64,000 bases of DNA, from assembly GCF_019802255.1 (NCBI RefSeq), contig NZ_JAHYSS010000001.1:381403-445402 (forward strand). Reading direction: 5' to 3'. Under the pieces are notes generated by a model. The model was not told where the DNA came from. It did no database searches and saw only the letters and a list, made by a program, of their open reading frames with translations. Source of the stretch: Pedobacter polysacchareus (GTDB taxonomy: Bacteria; Bacteroidota; Bacteroidia; Sphingobacteriales; Sphingobacteriaceae). The position numbers were made by a program, and so were the translations under genes. Shown in pieces: positions 49,129 through 58,556 of this stretch (positions are counted from its first letter, which is position 1; each line of letters opens with the position of its first letter).

Positions 49129-50733
49129 ATGAGCAAAGCACTTACGCTTAAGCCGGATTTGGGGTATTTGAATTTAAATTCAGATCAGGCCCTATATCAG
49201 CTTAATGTATCACAATTGGTTGAAGAGGCCTTAAAAAATGGAGAAGGAACACTTGCCGATACCGGAGCATTGGCAATAGACACGGGTAAATTTACCGGTC
49301 GTTCTCCAAAAGACAGATTTATTGTTTGCGATGAGTTGACGGAAGAATCGGTGTGGTGGGGAGACATTAACATTAAATTTAGCCCTGAACACTTTGATTC
49401 GCTTCTAAAAAAGGTTATTGATCACCTGAATCAAAACAAATTCTATGTAAGGGATGCCTATGCCTGCGCGGATGAGAGTTATCAAACGACGATCCGGGTG
49501 GTGACAGAAAGTGCTTACCAGAACTTGTTTGCGCATAACATGTTTTTAAGGTTTGACAAAGAAGACCTGCCTGAAAGTCCGGAATGGACCATAATTGCAG
49601 CACCTAGCTTTTTAGCGGATCCAGCTGTAGATGGCACCCGTCAGGGAAACTTCTCTTTATTGAACTTTACTAAAAAAATGATCCTTATTGGTGGTTCCGG
49701 ATATACCGGTGAAATCAAGAAAGGGATTTTTTCTGTATTGAACTTCATTTTACCACAGCAAAGAAATACGCTTTCGATGCATTGTTCCGCTAATGTGGGC
49801 AAGGATGGCGATACGGCAATTTTCTTCGGCCTGTCTGGAACAGGCAAAACGACGCTTTCTGCGGATCCTGAGCGGGGGTTGATCGGTGATGATGAACATG
49901 GCTGGGGTGAAGACACCATCTTTAATTTTGAAGGTGGCTGTTATGCAAAATGTGTGGACTTGACGGAAGAAAAGGAGCCTCAGATTTTTAAAGCCATCAA
50001 GTTTGGTTCTCTTTTGGAAAATATCAATTATTTCCCGGGCAGCCGTGAGGTGGACTTCAGTAATGTTGAGAAAACAGAAAATACCAGGGTAGCTTATCCA
50101 ATTCATTATATAGACAACGCGATCCTGCCTTCGATCGCGGGAGTACCTAAAAATATATTTTTCCTGACTGCAGATGCTTTTGGTGTATTGCCGCCAATTT
50201 CTAAATTAACACCTGGCCAGGCAATGTTCCATTTTATTTCGGGATATACGGCAAAAGTGGCGGGAACAGAAGCTGGAGTGACCGAGCCTCAGGTTACGTT
50301 TTCGGCTTGTTTTGGAAAGGCTTTCTTACCCTTGCACCCTACTAAATACGCGGAATTGCTGGGTGAGAAGATGCGGGAGCATAATGTAAATGTCTGGTTA
50401 GTCAATACCGGATGGAGTGGAGGAGCTTATGGTGTCGGGAAACGAATGAAATTATCGTATACCCGTGCTATGATTTCTGCGGCTTTGAAAGGCGAACTGG
50501 AAAATGCGTGTTACAACGCAGATCCTGTGTTTGGTTTGCAGATCCCAGAGGCTTGCCCAGGCGTCCCATCAGAAATATTACAACCGAAAAATACCTGGGC
50601 AGATCAGAAGAAATATGACCAAAAAGCGAATGAGCTTTCACAGGAGTTTATTACCAACTTTAAGCAGTTTGAAGCTTTCGCGAGTGCTGAAATCCTTGCA
50701 TCCTTCCCTAAAGTTGTGGAAAACGCCTCTTAA
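49129..50733 (+). CDS. pckA: Phosphoenolpyruvate carboxykinase (ATP)
   Basis: 534 residues, full length for EC 4.1.1.49. It interconverts oxaloacetate plus ATP with PEP, CO2 and ADP, the first step of gluconeogenesis or, in fermenting Bacteroidetes, CO2 fixation. Visible motifs: TGRSPKDRF (substrate Arg), GLSGTGKTTLSADPERGLIGDDEHGW (kinase-1a loop and metal-binding) in its central part, and YTAKVAGTE. Own promoter and terminator (50791-50822). Confidence 0.97.
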   Translation: MSKALTLKPDLGYLNLNSDQALYQLNVSQLVEEALKNGEGTLADTGALAIDTGKFTGRSPKDRFIVCDELTEESVWWGDINIKFSPEHFDSLLKKVIDHLNQNKFYVRDAYACADESYQTTIRVVTESAYQNLFAHNMFLRFDKEDLPESPEWTIIAAPSFLADPAVDGTRQGNFSLLNFTKKMILIGGSGYTGEIKKGIFSVLNFILPQQRNTLSMHCSANVGKDGDTAIFFGLSGTGKTTLSADPERGLIGDDEHGWGEDTIFNFEGGCYAKCVDLTEEKEPQIFKAIKFGSLLENINYFPGSREVDFSNVEKTENTRVAYPIHYIDNAILPSIAGVPKNIFFLTADAFGVLPPISKLTPGQAMFHFISGYTAKVAGTEAGVTEPQVTFSACFGKAFLPLHPTKYAELLGEKMREHNVNVWLVNTGWSGGAYGVGKRMKLSYTRAMISAALKGELENACYNADPVFGLQIPEACPGVPSEILQPKNTWADQKKYDQKANELSQEFITNFKQFEAFASAEILASFPKVVENAS

Positions 50734-50790
50734 AGCTTTTTTTTTGCTCAAAAATTTGCATATCAATTTTTTTTTAGTTTTAATTGTGAA

Positions 50791-50822
50791 AGATTGTCTC
50801 CGCATGGGGACAATCTTTTTTT
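50791..50822 (+). terminator. Terminator after pckA
   Basis: Stem AGATTGTCTCC (50791-50801) with GGGGACAATCT (50806-50816), loop GCAT, one G-T pair, then T7. Confidence 0.88.
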
Positions 50823-50885
50823 AATATACGCCGATGCGGACAGGGGGGAGACCTAGCTCAAGGGAAGAAACTAACGATTATTTAA

Positions 50886-50915
50886 TTTGGAATTAAAATC
50901 AAAGTTATAAATTTG
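50886..50915 (+). promoter_or_regulatory. exbB operon promoter
   Basis: TTTG (50886-50889), 18-nt spacer, TAAATTTG (50908-50915), a good Bacteroidetes promoter about 100 nt before exbB, leaving a short 5' UTR. Confidence 0.6.
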
Positions 50916-51016
50916 TTCTTGCAACAATTGTTTGTAATGATCGTTGTGTGTATTACAGAATAATAATCTAAATTTAAAAAAAACACGAGTACTAAAAACT
51001 AAAAAACTAAAAAACA

Positions 51017-51859
51017 ATGGCAAACGCACCAAAACCAACAACAGTTCAAAAAGAGAGCTCTTCATCTGCTTCAAATTTATTTGCAACATTAGTAATTCCT
51101 ATCTGTATCATTATCGGTATTTGTATTTTCAAGTTTGTCTTGGGTAGTAGAGATAACTTTATTGACGGCGCAGATCCAGATTTGCATGAGACTATGCCAA
51201 AAGTAGGTAACTACATGGGTATGGCTTACAAAGGTGGTTTCATCGTACCAGTATTAATGGGTATGTTCTTAATGGTTATCGTTTTCTCTATTGAGCGTAT
51301 GATCGTAATTGGTAAAGCAACTGGTAAAGGTAGCTTAGACGCTTTCGTTAAAAAAGTGCAGTCACTTTTAAACTCAAATAACATCGAAGGTGCTATGGCT
51401 GAGTGTGATAGACAACAAGGTTCGGTAGCGAACGTAATCAAATCTGGTTTGAAAAAATACAGAGAGATGGAAGTTGAGCCAAACATGGATACAGATCAAA
51501 AATGTTTAGCGATCCAAAAAGATATCGAAGAAGCAACTACATTAGAGATGCCAATGTTAGAGCAAAACTTAACAGTAATTGCAACATTAGTATCAGTAGG
51601 TACATTAACAGGTCTATTAGGAACAGTAACAGGTATGATCAAGGCCTTCGGTGGTTTAGCTAACTCTGGTGCTCCGGATCAGGCTGCATTAGCAACTGGT
51701 ATTTCTGAGGCTTTGATTAACACAGCTACAGGTATTGGTACTTCTACTTTCGCGATTATCATGTACAACATCTTAACTTCGAAAATCGATAAATTGACTT
51801 ACGCTATTGATGAAGCAGGTTTCAGCATCATCCAGACTTACGCTTCTACGCATAAATAA
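51017..51859 (+). CDS. exbB: ExbB/TolQ/MotA-family proton channel
   Basis: 280 residues. N-terminal helix (about 20-40), second helix GFIVPVLMGMFLMVIVFSIERM, and two C-terminal helices around LTVIATLVSVGTLTGLLGTVTGMIKAF and AINTATGIGTSTFAI-type text. Inner-membrane proton channel that powers TonB with ExbD. Starts the cluster exbB-exbD-exbD-tonB with small gaps; codon use looks highly biased (many repeats of GGT, TTA, AAA), suggesting strong expression. Confidence 0.93.
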   Translation: MANAPKPTTVQKESSSSASNLFATLVIPICIIIGICIFKFVLGSRDNFIDGADPDLHETMPKVGNYMGMAYKGGFIVPVLMGMFLMVIVFSIERMIVIGKATGKGSLDAFVKKVQSLLNSNNIEGAMAECDRQQGSVANVIKSGLKKYREMEVEPNMDTDQKCLAIQKDIEEATTLEMPMLEQNLTVIATLVSVGTLTGLLGTVTGMIKAFGGLANSGAPDQAALATGISEALINTATGIGTSTFAIIMYNILTSKIDKLTYAIDEAGFSIIQTYASTHK

Positions 51860-51945
51860 AAAATAATGTATTTTTTTTTACCGGCTTTATGGAAAACCGG
51901 AAGAATAAACATCATTAGTTAAATACATAAGTAATTTTTAAAATT

Positions 51946-52560
51946 ATGCCAAGAGCAAAGGTTCAAAGAAAGAGTACTTCGATAGATATGACCGCCATGT
52001 GCGACGTATCTTTCCTATTGCTTACTTTCTTTATTTTAACAGCAACAGCACGTCAGCCTGATCCTTTGGATGTAACTATCCCTTCATCGACTTATAAACT
52101 TAAGGTTCCAGATTTGGACATGGGTATATTGTCGATTGGAAAAGGCAAAGTGTTTTATGAAATCGTAGGGAATGACATTAAAATGGCGACCCTTGATAAA
52201 ATGGGAGAGAAGTACGGAATTAAATTCACTCCTGAAGAAAGAAAACGTTTTGGTGTAGTTGGTGCTTTCGGTGTGCCAATTCAAAGTTTAAAGCAGTTCA
52301 TTAACATGAACGGTGATGAGCGTACCAAATCGGGCATCGACACAGGTATTCCAACTGATTCAACAAACAATCAATTGGCGGAATGGGTGATGCAATCACG
52401 TACTGCCGTAGCCGAATTACACGCAGCGCCAATGCGTATCAGTATCAAAGGAGACGCTAAGGAAGAATACCCTGCGGTGAAGAAAGTGATCGATATTTTG
52501 CAGAAGCAAAAAATTAACAAGTTTAGTTTAATCACATCTGCCGAAGGCGATGCTCAATAG
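51946..52560 (+). CDS. exbD: ExbD/TolR-family protein 1
   Basis: 204 residues. Membrane helix with proton-path Asp in DMTAMCDVSFLLLTFFIL, then a periplasmic domain longer than classic ExbD (about 60 extra residues, GVVGAFGVPIQSLKQFIN). Works with ExbB. It sits 9 nt before the second exbD; two ExbD forms per ExbB is the usual pattern in this phylum. Confidence 0.92.
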   Translation: MPRAKVQRKSTSIDMTAMCDVSFLLLTFFILTATARQPDPLDVTIPSSTYKLKVPDLDMGILSIGKGKVFYEIVGNDIKMATLDKMGEKYGIKFTPEERKRFGVVGAFGVPIQSLKQFINMNGDERTKSGIDTGIPTDSTNNQLAEWVMQSRTAVAELHAAPMRISIKGDAKEEYPAVKKVIDILQKQKINKFSLITSAEGDAQ

Positions 52561-52569
52561 ATAAATATT

Positions 52570-53106
52570 ATGGCTGAATTAGATACCTCCGGCGGGGGGA
52601 AAAAAGGCAAAAAAGTAAGGAGTAAGAAAGCGAATACCAAAGTCGATTTGACGGCGATGGTAGATTTAGCCTTCTTGCTGATCACCTTCTTTATGTTGAC
52701 CACTTCCCTGTCGAAACCAATTGCAATGGATATTGCAAAGCCTGATAAAGACGACAAATCGACTGAAAAGAATGAGTTGCGTGCTTCTGAGACTATGACT
52801 ATATTATTGGGTAAAGACAATAAAGTTGCCTGGTACATGGGAGAAGCTGGTAAATCAAAGCCTAATGTTGAGAGTTTTGCTGATATCAGAAAATCAATAT
52901 TAGATAATAAAAAGAAAGTAGCTGAAACTACTGGTGGCAGACAGATCATCATGGTGATCAAGCCTACATCAGGAGCGAATTACAAGAACTTCGTTGATAT
53001 TATGGATGAGTTAGCGATCACTAAGATCACGACAGCTCCTGCCATCGATGATGAGAACATTACTGATGCTGAAAAAGATTTCATGAGAAGTGCTGGAATT
53101 TTATAA
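52570..53106 (+). CDS. exbD: ExbD/TolR-family protein 2
   Basis: 178 residues. A basic, glycine/lysine-rich cytoplasmic tail, membrane helix VDLTAMVDLAFLLITFFML, then the periplasmic domain. Paralogous to the orphan at 45632. Partner of ExbB and of the TonB encoded 33 nt downstream. Confidence 0.93.
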   Translation: MAELDTSGGGKKGKKVRSKKANTKVDLTAMVDLAFLLITFFMLTTSLSKPIAMDIAKPDKDDKSTEKNELRASETMTILLGKDNKVAWYMGEAGKSKPNVESFADIRKSILDNKKKVAETTGGRQIIMVIKPTSGANYKNFVDIMDELAITKITTAPAIDDENITDAEKDFMRSAGIL

Positions 53107-53139
53107 TAAAAGAATTAATAAAATATTAAATAGTAAGCT

Positions 53140-53961
53140 ATGTTAGGTTCTAAAATAGATTTATTGAAACGGGAATGGCTTGACGTCGTCTTCGCGGGTA
53201 AAAACAAGAGCTACGGAGCATACCAGCTTCGCAGTACGAGTTCCGCAAATACAACAAAAGCGTTATTGATTGCTTCTACTATTTTCGTAGTTGCATTTAT
53301 AACCCCAAAAGTTTTGAACATGATCAAAGGTAGTCTGCCTGAAGACGAGATCGTGAAGCAAGTAGAGGTTACAGTTGTACCACCTCCACCGGTGAATCCG
53401 GATACCCCTCCACCTCCACCGGTAGAGCCACCGCCACCGAAACAGGATCAGATTAAATTCCCTCCTCCGATTGTAAAACCGGATAATGAGGTGATTGACA
53501 AGGAGCCGGTTCAGATCGAAGATTTGAAGAAAGCGGATCCAGGTCAGAAAACCATTGAAGGTGATCCTACTGCTGATATTGTAATTGCCGGTCCTGTTGG
53601 AGATGGCCCTAAACAAGCAGCTGTAGTAGAAGATACAAAGGTTTATGACTTCGTGAGTATTGAAACACAGCCAGGTTTCCCTGGAGGTATGGAGAAATTC
53701 TACGCTTACTTGAAGAAAGCGGTAAGATATCCAGCAATGGCTCAGGAAAATAACATTCAAGGTAAAGTATTCTTATCTTTCGTAGTAGAGAAAAATGGAG
53801 ACTTAACCGACATCAAGGTTGAAAGAAAACTTGGTGGTGGTACTGATGAGGAAGCCATCAGAGTATTGAAAGCTAGTCCACGTTGGACTCCGGGTATCCA
53901 GAACGGAAAACCGGTACGTGTGAAGTTCAATATTCCAATCAGCTTTACCTTATCTCAATAG
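53140..53961 (+). CDS. tonB: Energy transducer TonB
   Basis: 273 residues. Cytoplasmic tail with KREWLDVVFAGKNKSYGAYQLR, one membrane helix (about 42-60), a proline-rich periplasmic rod (about 78-125, PPPPVNPDTPPPPPVEPPPP), and the TonB C-terminal domain (about 185-273, YPAMAQENNIQGKVFLSFVV, GKPVRVKFNIPISF). It carries energy from ExbBD to TonB-dependent outer-membrane proteins such as the two SusC proteins in this window. Confidence 0.95.
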   Translation: MLGSKIDLLKREWLDVVFAGKNKSYGAYQLRSTSSANTTKALLIASTIFVVAFITPKVLNMIKGSLPEDEIVKQVEVTVVPPPPVNPDTPPPPPVEPPPPKQDQIKFPPPIVKPDNEVIDKEPVQIEDLKKADPGQKTIEGDPTADIVIAGPVGDGPKQAAVVEDTKVYDFVSIETQPGFPGGMEKFYAYLKKAVRYPAMAQENNIQGKVFLSFVVEKNGDLTDIKVERKLGGGTDEEAIRVLKASPRWTPGIQNGKPVRVKFNIPISFTLSQ

Positions 53962-53970
53962 TATTTACGA

Positions 53971-54195
53971 ATGTTTAATTTAAGAACATTTAAACAGAAA
54001 TCGCCTCAACAGCGATTTCTGTTCATTTTAGGCCTGGTGATGTTTACGTTTTATTTCGTATTAGGCCTGTTATTGATCTTCTGGACTGATATTCCCTTTG
54101 AAATCCAGAAAACTTATCGCATCATGTTTGGGTTATTGCTGATCGTTTATGCAGCCATTAGATTTGCCCGGTTAATTAATCCTAAAGACGATTAA
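53971..54195 (+). CDS. Small two-helix membrane protein
   Basis: 74 residues with two membrane helices (FLFILGLVMFTFYFVLGLLLIF and IMFGLLLIVYAAIRFARLI). No named family. It lies 9 nt after tonB and before the PstS-like gene, so it belongs to the tonB transcript. Role unknown. Confidence 0.75.
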   Translation: MFNLRTFKQKSPQQRFLFILGLVMFTFYFVLGLLLIFWTDIPFEIQKTYRIMFGLLLIVYAAIRFARLINPKDD

Positions 54196-54267
54196 ATTCG
54201 AATTATCCTAAGTTGACGCTTCAAATAGCTTAGCATAATCGCATTTTATCGAAAAATATTGATTCAA

Positions 54268-55176
54268 ATGAAACACTTAAGTCTGATATTGCTGTTATTC
54301 GTATTTGTGGCCTGTAAGCGTAAGCCTAAGCCTGAAAATACAGTGGAACAAAGTCGCACCACAGGAAGCGTTACGATCCTGACTGACGCGTCCTTTGCCA
54401 GAGTACTGGCAGATCAGATTGAGGTATTCAAAACGGATTACCCTACTTCAGAATTTACTGTGATTGAAGGTAATGAGAATAAAATTCTACCTACCTTTCT
54501 AAACGATAGCGTAAGGGTGATGATTTCTTCCAGGATGCTGACACCAGAAGAGGACAAGATGTATAGAAATAGAAGTATTGTCCCTAGAACGTCGAGGTTT
54601 GCCATTGATGGGATTGCTTTAATCACGAATGTGGCGAATGTGGATAGTACCATTACGGTACAGGAAGTGATCGATATCCTGCAGGGAAAATCAACTTCTG
54701 AAAAACAATTGGTATTCGATAATGCTTATTCCAGTACTTTACGTTACTTTAAGGACCTTGCCGGAGTAAAAGAGCTGCCCAAAAAAGGAGTTTATACTTT
54801 AAAGGACAATAATGACGTTATTAAGTACGTTGCAGAGAATAAAAATTTTATTGGTGTTGTTGGCGTAAACTGGTTAATCTCTAATGGGGCAGCTATGGCT
54901 GGGCCACTCGCCAAAGTGAAGATGCTGGGGCTGAAGAATTTACCAGGAAAAAAAGGGGATGATGCGTTTTATACGCCAATTCAAAAGAATTTAATTAATG
55001 GGATATATCCTTTTTTAAGAAATATCTACATCATTAATGCGGAAGGCCGTGAAGGTTTAGGCACAGGTTTTGCAAACTGGTTAGTGAGTCCACGCGGACA
55101 GCTGATCGTACTCAAATCTGGACTAGGTCCACATAAAATGATGCCGAGAGAATTTAATTTAAAGAATACAAACTAA
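54268..55176 (+). CDS. PstS-like substrate-binding lipoprotein
   Basis: 302 residues from ATG 54268 (TTG 54259 in frame). Lipoprotein signal (LSLILLLFVFVACKRK). PBP-type fold of the phosphate-binding PstS class: GSVTILTDASFARVLADQIEVF, SSRMLTPEEDKM, FAIDGIALITNVANVD and NWLVSPRGQLIVLKSGLGP. No pst transporter genes are near, so phosphate import is doubtful; in this phylum such proteins sit with TonB clusters. Function open. Confidence 0.83.
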   Translation: MKHLSLILLLFVFVACKRKPKPENTVEQSRTTGSVTILTDASFARVLADQIEVFKTDYPTSEFTVIEGNENKILPTFLNDSVRVMISSRMLTPEEDKMYRNRSIVPRTSRFAIDGIALITNVANVDSTITVQEVIDILQGKSTSEKQLVFDNAYSSTLRYFKDLAGVKELPKKGVYTLKDNNDVIKYVAENKNFIGVVGVNWLISNGAAMAGPLAKVKMLGLKNLPGKKGDDAFYTPIQKNLINGIYPFLRNIYIINAEGREGLGTGFANWLVSPRGQLIVLKSGLGPHKMMPREFNLKNTN

Positions 55177-55180
55177 ATTT

Positions 55181-55188
55181 TATATTTG
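55181..55188 (+). promoter_or_regulatory. Promoter -7 element before TPR gene
   Basis: TATATTTG fits TAnnTTTG; a TTTA lies near the -33 position. It is 51 nt before the ATG at 55240. Confidence 0.4.
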
Positions 55189-55239
55189 AACTATGAAGCC
55201 TGCTTAGGAGCTTCATTACAATTAAAACAATAGTGAACC

Positions 55240-56955
55240 ATGAAAATGACAAAGAAAGCAATAACCTTAAGTTTAGGTTTAGTAGTGATGGGTTCTGCCT
55301 CTTTTGCTCAAAGCTTAAATGATGCAAAGAAGGCTGTAGATGCCGAACAGTACCAGAAAGCGACCACCATGCTGAAAGCATTGGTTAAATCACAAGCGAA
55401 TAAAGGAGAAAACTACTTTAATTTAGGTGATGTATATCTAAGAATGGATTATGTGGATTCGGCTAGAGCAACTTTTGCTCAAGGTGTAACTGCAGATCCT
55501 AAAAATCCTTTAAACTATATTGGTTTAGGTGAAGCAGATTTATATGATAAAAATCCTACTTCAGCAAAAACGAATTTTGATAAAGCTGTAGAGGTATCTT
55601 CTAAAAAAGATTATATCCCTCAGTTATACATTGGTAAAGCCTATATCGCTACCGATAATAAAGACTTTACTGCAGCATTGCCTTACCTGCAAAAAGCGGA
55701 TGAGTTGGATGCAAATGATAAAGATGCAGAGACTTTCTTAGCCTTAGGTGATTACTATGCCGCTCAGAAAAAGAACTCTGAAGCTTTGCAAAACTATATG
55801 AGAGCATTGAACATCAATGCAAATCTAATCAGAGCTACAGTTCAGATTGGTAGAATGTATACAGAATCAAGAGCATTTCCAGAAGCAGAAGACCGCTTAA
55901 AAGAAGCTATTGCTGCTGATCCTAACTACGGTCCTGCTTACAGAGAACTTGCTGAGTTGTACATGCAATGGGCAAATCAAGTAGTAGCTGAACAAGCTGC
56001 GAAATCTGCTTTGGCATTGACTAACTATAAAAAATACTTAGACCTGACAGATAACTCTTATGAGTCTAAATTACGTTATGCGCAGTTCTTGTTTTATGCA
56101 AAGGATTACCCAACGTTAGAGCAAGTAACTACTGAATTAGCTACAATGAGCCCTAACAATGAGAAAAGCCTTGTGGTATCAAGATTACGTGGTTATTCAG
56201 CTTATGAGAATAAGAACTATCCTAAGAGTTTGGAATACATGAATGATTTCTTTGCAAAAGTTAAAGATCCTTCACGTATCATCGCTGATGATTACCTTTA
56301 CCTTGGTAAAGCTCAGATGCAGACTGGTAATGATAGCCTAGCTTTAGGAAATATCGTTAAAGCGGTAGAGAAAGATTCAACAAAAGCAGATGCTTTAGAA
56401 GAAGTTGCCTTGGCATTATTCAAAGCTAAAAAATATGATAAAGCTGGTGACGTTTATGCCTTAGCGCTTAAAGCGAACCCTAATGGTCCAAATAGCTTAA
56501 CTAATAACTATTATTTAGGTACAGCAAAATATTATGACTATGCTTTCAAAGACAGAGACGGTAAACATCCAGATAAGAAAATCTTAGCTGATGCTGACTC
56601 TGCATTTGCGAACATCATCAAAGCAAAAAATGATTTCGTTTTAGCGTATGCTTTTAGAGCACGTATTGCAAAATATAACGATGATGCAAATAACCCTAAA
56701 TGGTTAGCTGTTCCTTACTATGATCAGTTGATTCAATTGGTAACTGTAACTAAGCCTGAGCTTGCAGCTGCACAGCCAAAAGAATTGGTAGAAGCTTATG
56801 TTTATGCAGGTTCTTACTATGCACAAACTGATAAAGAAAAAGCAAAAGAATACTTGACTAAAGCTTTAGCAATTGACCCTGCAAATACAGGTGCTCAAGA
56901 GCGTTTGAAGCAATTAACTGCTCCAGCAGGTAAGACTCCAGTTAAGAAAAAGTAA
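55240..56955 (+). CDS. Secreted tetratricopeptide-repeat protein
   Basis: 571 residues. Signal peptide (AITLSLGLVVMGSASFAQ). TPR units cover most of the chain (GENYFNLGDVYLRMDYVDSA, LALGDYYAAQKKNSEALQNY, ARAYAFRARIAKYND-like), with a lysine-rich C-terminus. Predicted periplasmic scaffold. It follows the TonB/PstS-like genes and is highly expressed by codon look; a role in envelope assembly or TonB function is only inferred. Confidence 0.88.
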   Translation: MKMTKKAITLSLGLVVMGSASFAQSLNDAKKAVDAEQYQKATTMLKALVKSQANKGENYFNLGDVYLRMDYVDSARATFAQGVTADPKNPLNYIGLGEADLYDKNPTSAKTNFDKAVEVSSKKDYIPQLYIGKAYIATDNKDFTAALPYLQKADELDANDKDAETFLALGDYYAAQKKNSEALQNYMRALNINANLIRATVQIGRMYTESRAFPEAEDRLKEAIAADPNYGPAYRELAELYMQWANQVVAEQAAKSALALTNYKKYLDLTDNSYESKLRYAQFLFYAKDYPTLEQVTTELATMSPNNEKSLVVSRLRGYSAYENKNYPKSLEYMNDFFAKVKDPSRIIADDYLYLGKAQMQTGNDSLALGNIVKAVEKDSTKADALEEVALALFKAKKYDKAGDVYALALKANPNGPNSLTNNYYLGTAKYYDYAFKDRDGKHPDKKILADADSAFANIIKAKNDFVLAYAFRARIAKYNDDANNPKWLAVPYYDQLIQLVTVTKPELAAAQPKELVEAYVYAGSYYAQTDKEKAKEYLTKALAIDPANTGAQERLKQLTAPAGKTPVKKK

Positions 56956-56971
56956 TATTTTCCAATAAAAG

Positions 56972-57005
56972 AAAAAGGCAGGGTTGTTATCCTGCCTTTT
57001 TCTTT
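56972..57005 (+). terminator. Terminator after TPR gene
   Basis: AAAAAGGCAGG (56972-56982) pairs with CCTGCCTTTTT (56991-57001), 8-nt loop, T-rich tail. The -33 element of the nuoA promoter lies in its loop. Confidence 0.85.
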
Positions 57006-57013
57006 TAATTTTG
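56983..57013 (+). promoter_or_regulatory. nuoA promoter
   Basis: GTTG (56983-56986), 19-nt spacer, TAATTTTG (57006-57013), ATG at 57030. It overlaps the preceding terminator hairpin. Confidence 0.55.
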
Positions 57014-57029
57014 TCCCAAATTTAATGCC

Positions 57030-57401
57030 ATGGAAACCCAAAGTGTACCTGTAGATTTTTTACCTATTGTATTTCAAATTATTGTTGCTTTAGGATTTGT
57101 TGTTGTGACTTTGATTGCCACACACTTTTTAGGCCCAAAAAGAAAAACAGCTGATAAGTTAGCTACTTTCGAAGCAGGAGTAAAGGTGGTTGGTAATGCA
57201 CGCCAGCCTTTCTCTATTAAGTATTTCTTAGTAGCGATCCTGTTTGTTCTTTTTGATATTGAGGTAGTCTTCATGTACCCATGGGCAGTAAACTTCAGAG
57301 AGCTTGGAATGACTGGAATGATTCAGATGTTCGTCTTCATGGGCACGCTGCTGCTAGGTTTTATCTACATTTTGAAAAAGAAAGCTTTAGACTGGAATTA
57401 A
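57030..57401 (+). CDS. nuoA: NADH-quinone oxidoreductase subunit A
   Basis: 123 residues, three membrane helices. Conserved KYFLVAILFVLFDIEVVFMYPWA with the acidic FDIE pair. Inner-membrane subunit of complex I at the quinone-site junction. First gene of the nuo cluster, but a terminator-like hairpin (57468-57498) separates it from nuoB. Confidence 0.95.
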   Translation: METQSVPVDFLPIVFQIIVALGFVVVTLIATHFLGPKRKTADKLATFEAGVKVVGNARQPFSIKYFLVAILFVLFDIEVVFMYPWAVNFRELGMTGMIQMFVFMGTLLLGFIYILKKKALDWN

Positions 57402-57467
57402 CCTATTTAGATTGTTTCTAAATGATCAAGGTTTAGGCCAATTCCTTTCAAAATATTGTAAATTTGT

Positions 57468-57498
57468 GGTTCATTCTTTGTAGGAATGAACCTTTTTT
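57468..57498 (+). terminator. Terminator-like hairpin between nuoA and nuoB
   Basis: GGTTCATTC (57468-57476) pairs with GAATGAACC (57484-57492), 7-nt loop, then T6. A TAAATTTG (57459-57466) just before it could be a -7 element for nuoB. Confidence 0.7.
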
Positions 57499-57509
57499 CG
57501 TTTTGTATC

Positions 57510-58052
57510 ATGAGTAACATCAATATAGTAGACGCGCCTCCAGGCATAGAAGGATCTGGTTTTTTTGCCACCTCTTTAGACAAAGTAATTGGTTTGGCAC
57601 GTTCCCATTCATTATGGCCCCTGCCATTCGCAACCTCTTGTTGCGGTATCGAATTTATGGCTACAATGGGTTCTCACTATGACTTCGGTCGTTTTGGATC
57701 TGAACGCTTAAGTTTTTCTCCTCGTCAGGCGGATTTATTAATGGTGATGGGTACCATCGCTAAAAAAATGAGTCCGGTGTTAAAACAAGTATATTTACAA
57801 ATGGCTGAACCTCGCTGGGTAATTGCCGTAGGTGCATGTGCTTCCAGTGGTGGTATCTTTGATACGTACTCAGTACTTCAGGGGATCGATGAGATCATTC
57901 CTGTTGATGTGTACGTTCCAGGTTGCCCTCCAAGACCAGAAGCGATCTTAGATGGCTTTGGGAAGATCCAGGAGCTGGTTAAAAATGAATCTTTGAGAAG
58001 AAGAGATTCAGATCAATACAAAGAAATGTTGGCTTCATACGGAATTCTATAA
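57510..58052 (+). CDS. nuoB: NADH-quinone oxidoreductase subunit B
   Basis: 180 residues from ATG 57510 (the frame opens 24 nt upstream). Holds cluster N2 ligands: SCCGIEF, the Cys in VGACASSGG and VPGCPPRPE. The last electron carrier before quinone. Its stop overlaps the nuoC start (TAATG). Confidence 0.96.
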   Translation: MSNINIVDAPPGIEGSGFFATSLDKVIGLARSHSLWPLPFATSCCGIEFMATMGSHYDFGRFGSERLSFSPRQADLLMVMGTIAKKMSPVLKQVYLQMAEPRWVIAVGACASSGGIFDTYSVLQGIDEIIPVDVYVPGCPPRPEAILDGFGKIQELVKNESLRRRDSDQYKEMLASYGIL

Positions 58053-58552
58053 TGGCAGAGGTGACAAATAAAGAAATCTTAGATGCACTTTCTGAAAAGT
58101 TTGGTGCTAAAATTATAGGGGTAAATGAGCCTTATGGCTTACTTACTTTCGAAACCACAAAAGATGTCATCATCGATGTACTGCGGTTCTTAAAAGAAAG
58201 CGACACAAATTTTAACTTCCTTACGGACATTACAGCAGTTCATTACCCGGAGAAAAAACACGGTATTGCAGTGGTTTACCACTTACACAGTATGGTGAAA
58301 AAAGTAAGGGTACGCGTAAAGGTGTTTATTGATGAGCATCATCCTACCATTCCTACATCGACCGTTCTTTGGAATGCCGCGAATTGGATGGAAAGAGAAA
58401 CCTATGACTTTTTCGGTGTGAAATTCGAAGGTCATCCGGATTTAAGAAGAATATTGAACATGGACGACCTTGGTGTTCATCCGATGTTGAAACAATATCC
58501 TTTGGAAGATCCAAACAGAGTAGATAAAAAAGACGAATACTTTGGTAGATAA
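58052..58552 (+). CDS. nuoC: NADH-quinone oxidoreductase subunit C
   Basis: 166 residues, 30-kDa subunit family. Conserved LTDITAVHYP, then ANWMERETYDFFGVKFEGHPDLRRIL and the C-terminal YPLEDPNR. Separate from NuoD here, not fused as in enterobacteria. Starts inside the nuoB stop codon. Confidence 0.95.
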   Translation: MAEVTNKEILDALSEKFGAKIIGVNEPYGLLTFETTKDVIIDVLRFLKESDTNFNFLTDITAVHYPEKKHGIAVVYHLHSMVKKVRVRVKVFIDEHHPTIPTSTVLWNAANWMERETYDFFGVKFEGHPDLRRILNMDDLGVHPMLKQYPLEDPNRVDKKDEYFGR

Positions 58553-58556
58553 GCAC

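Noticed and set aside
53385..53450. Tandem repeat or CRISPR-like array
   Set aside because: It is the proline-rich coding segment of tonB; no repeat-spacer pattern occurs anywhere in the window.
53263..53760. Minus-strand 165-codon frame opposite tonB
   Set aside because: Its Arg/Trp-rich text is the complement of the proline-rich TonB region.
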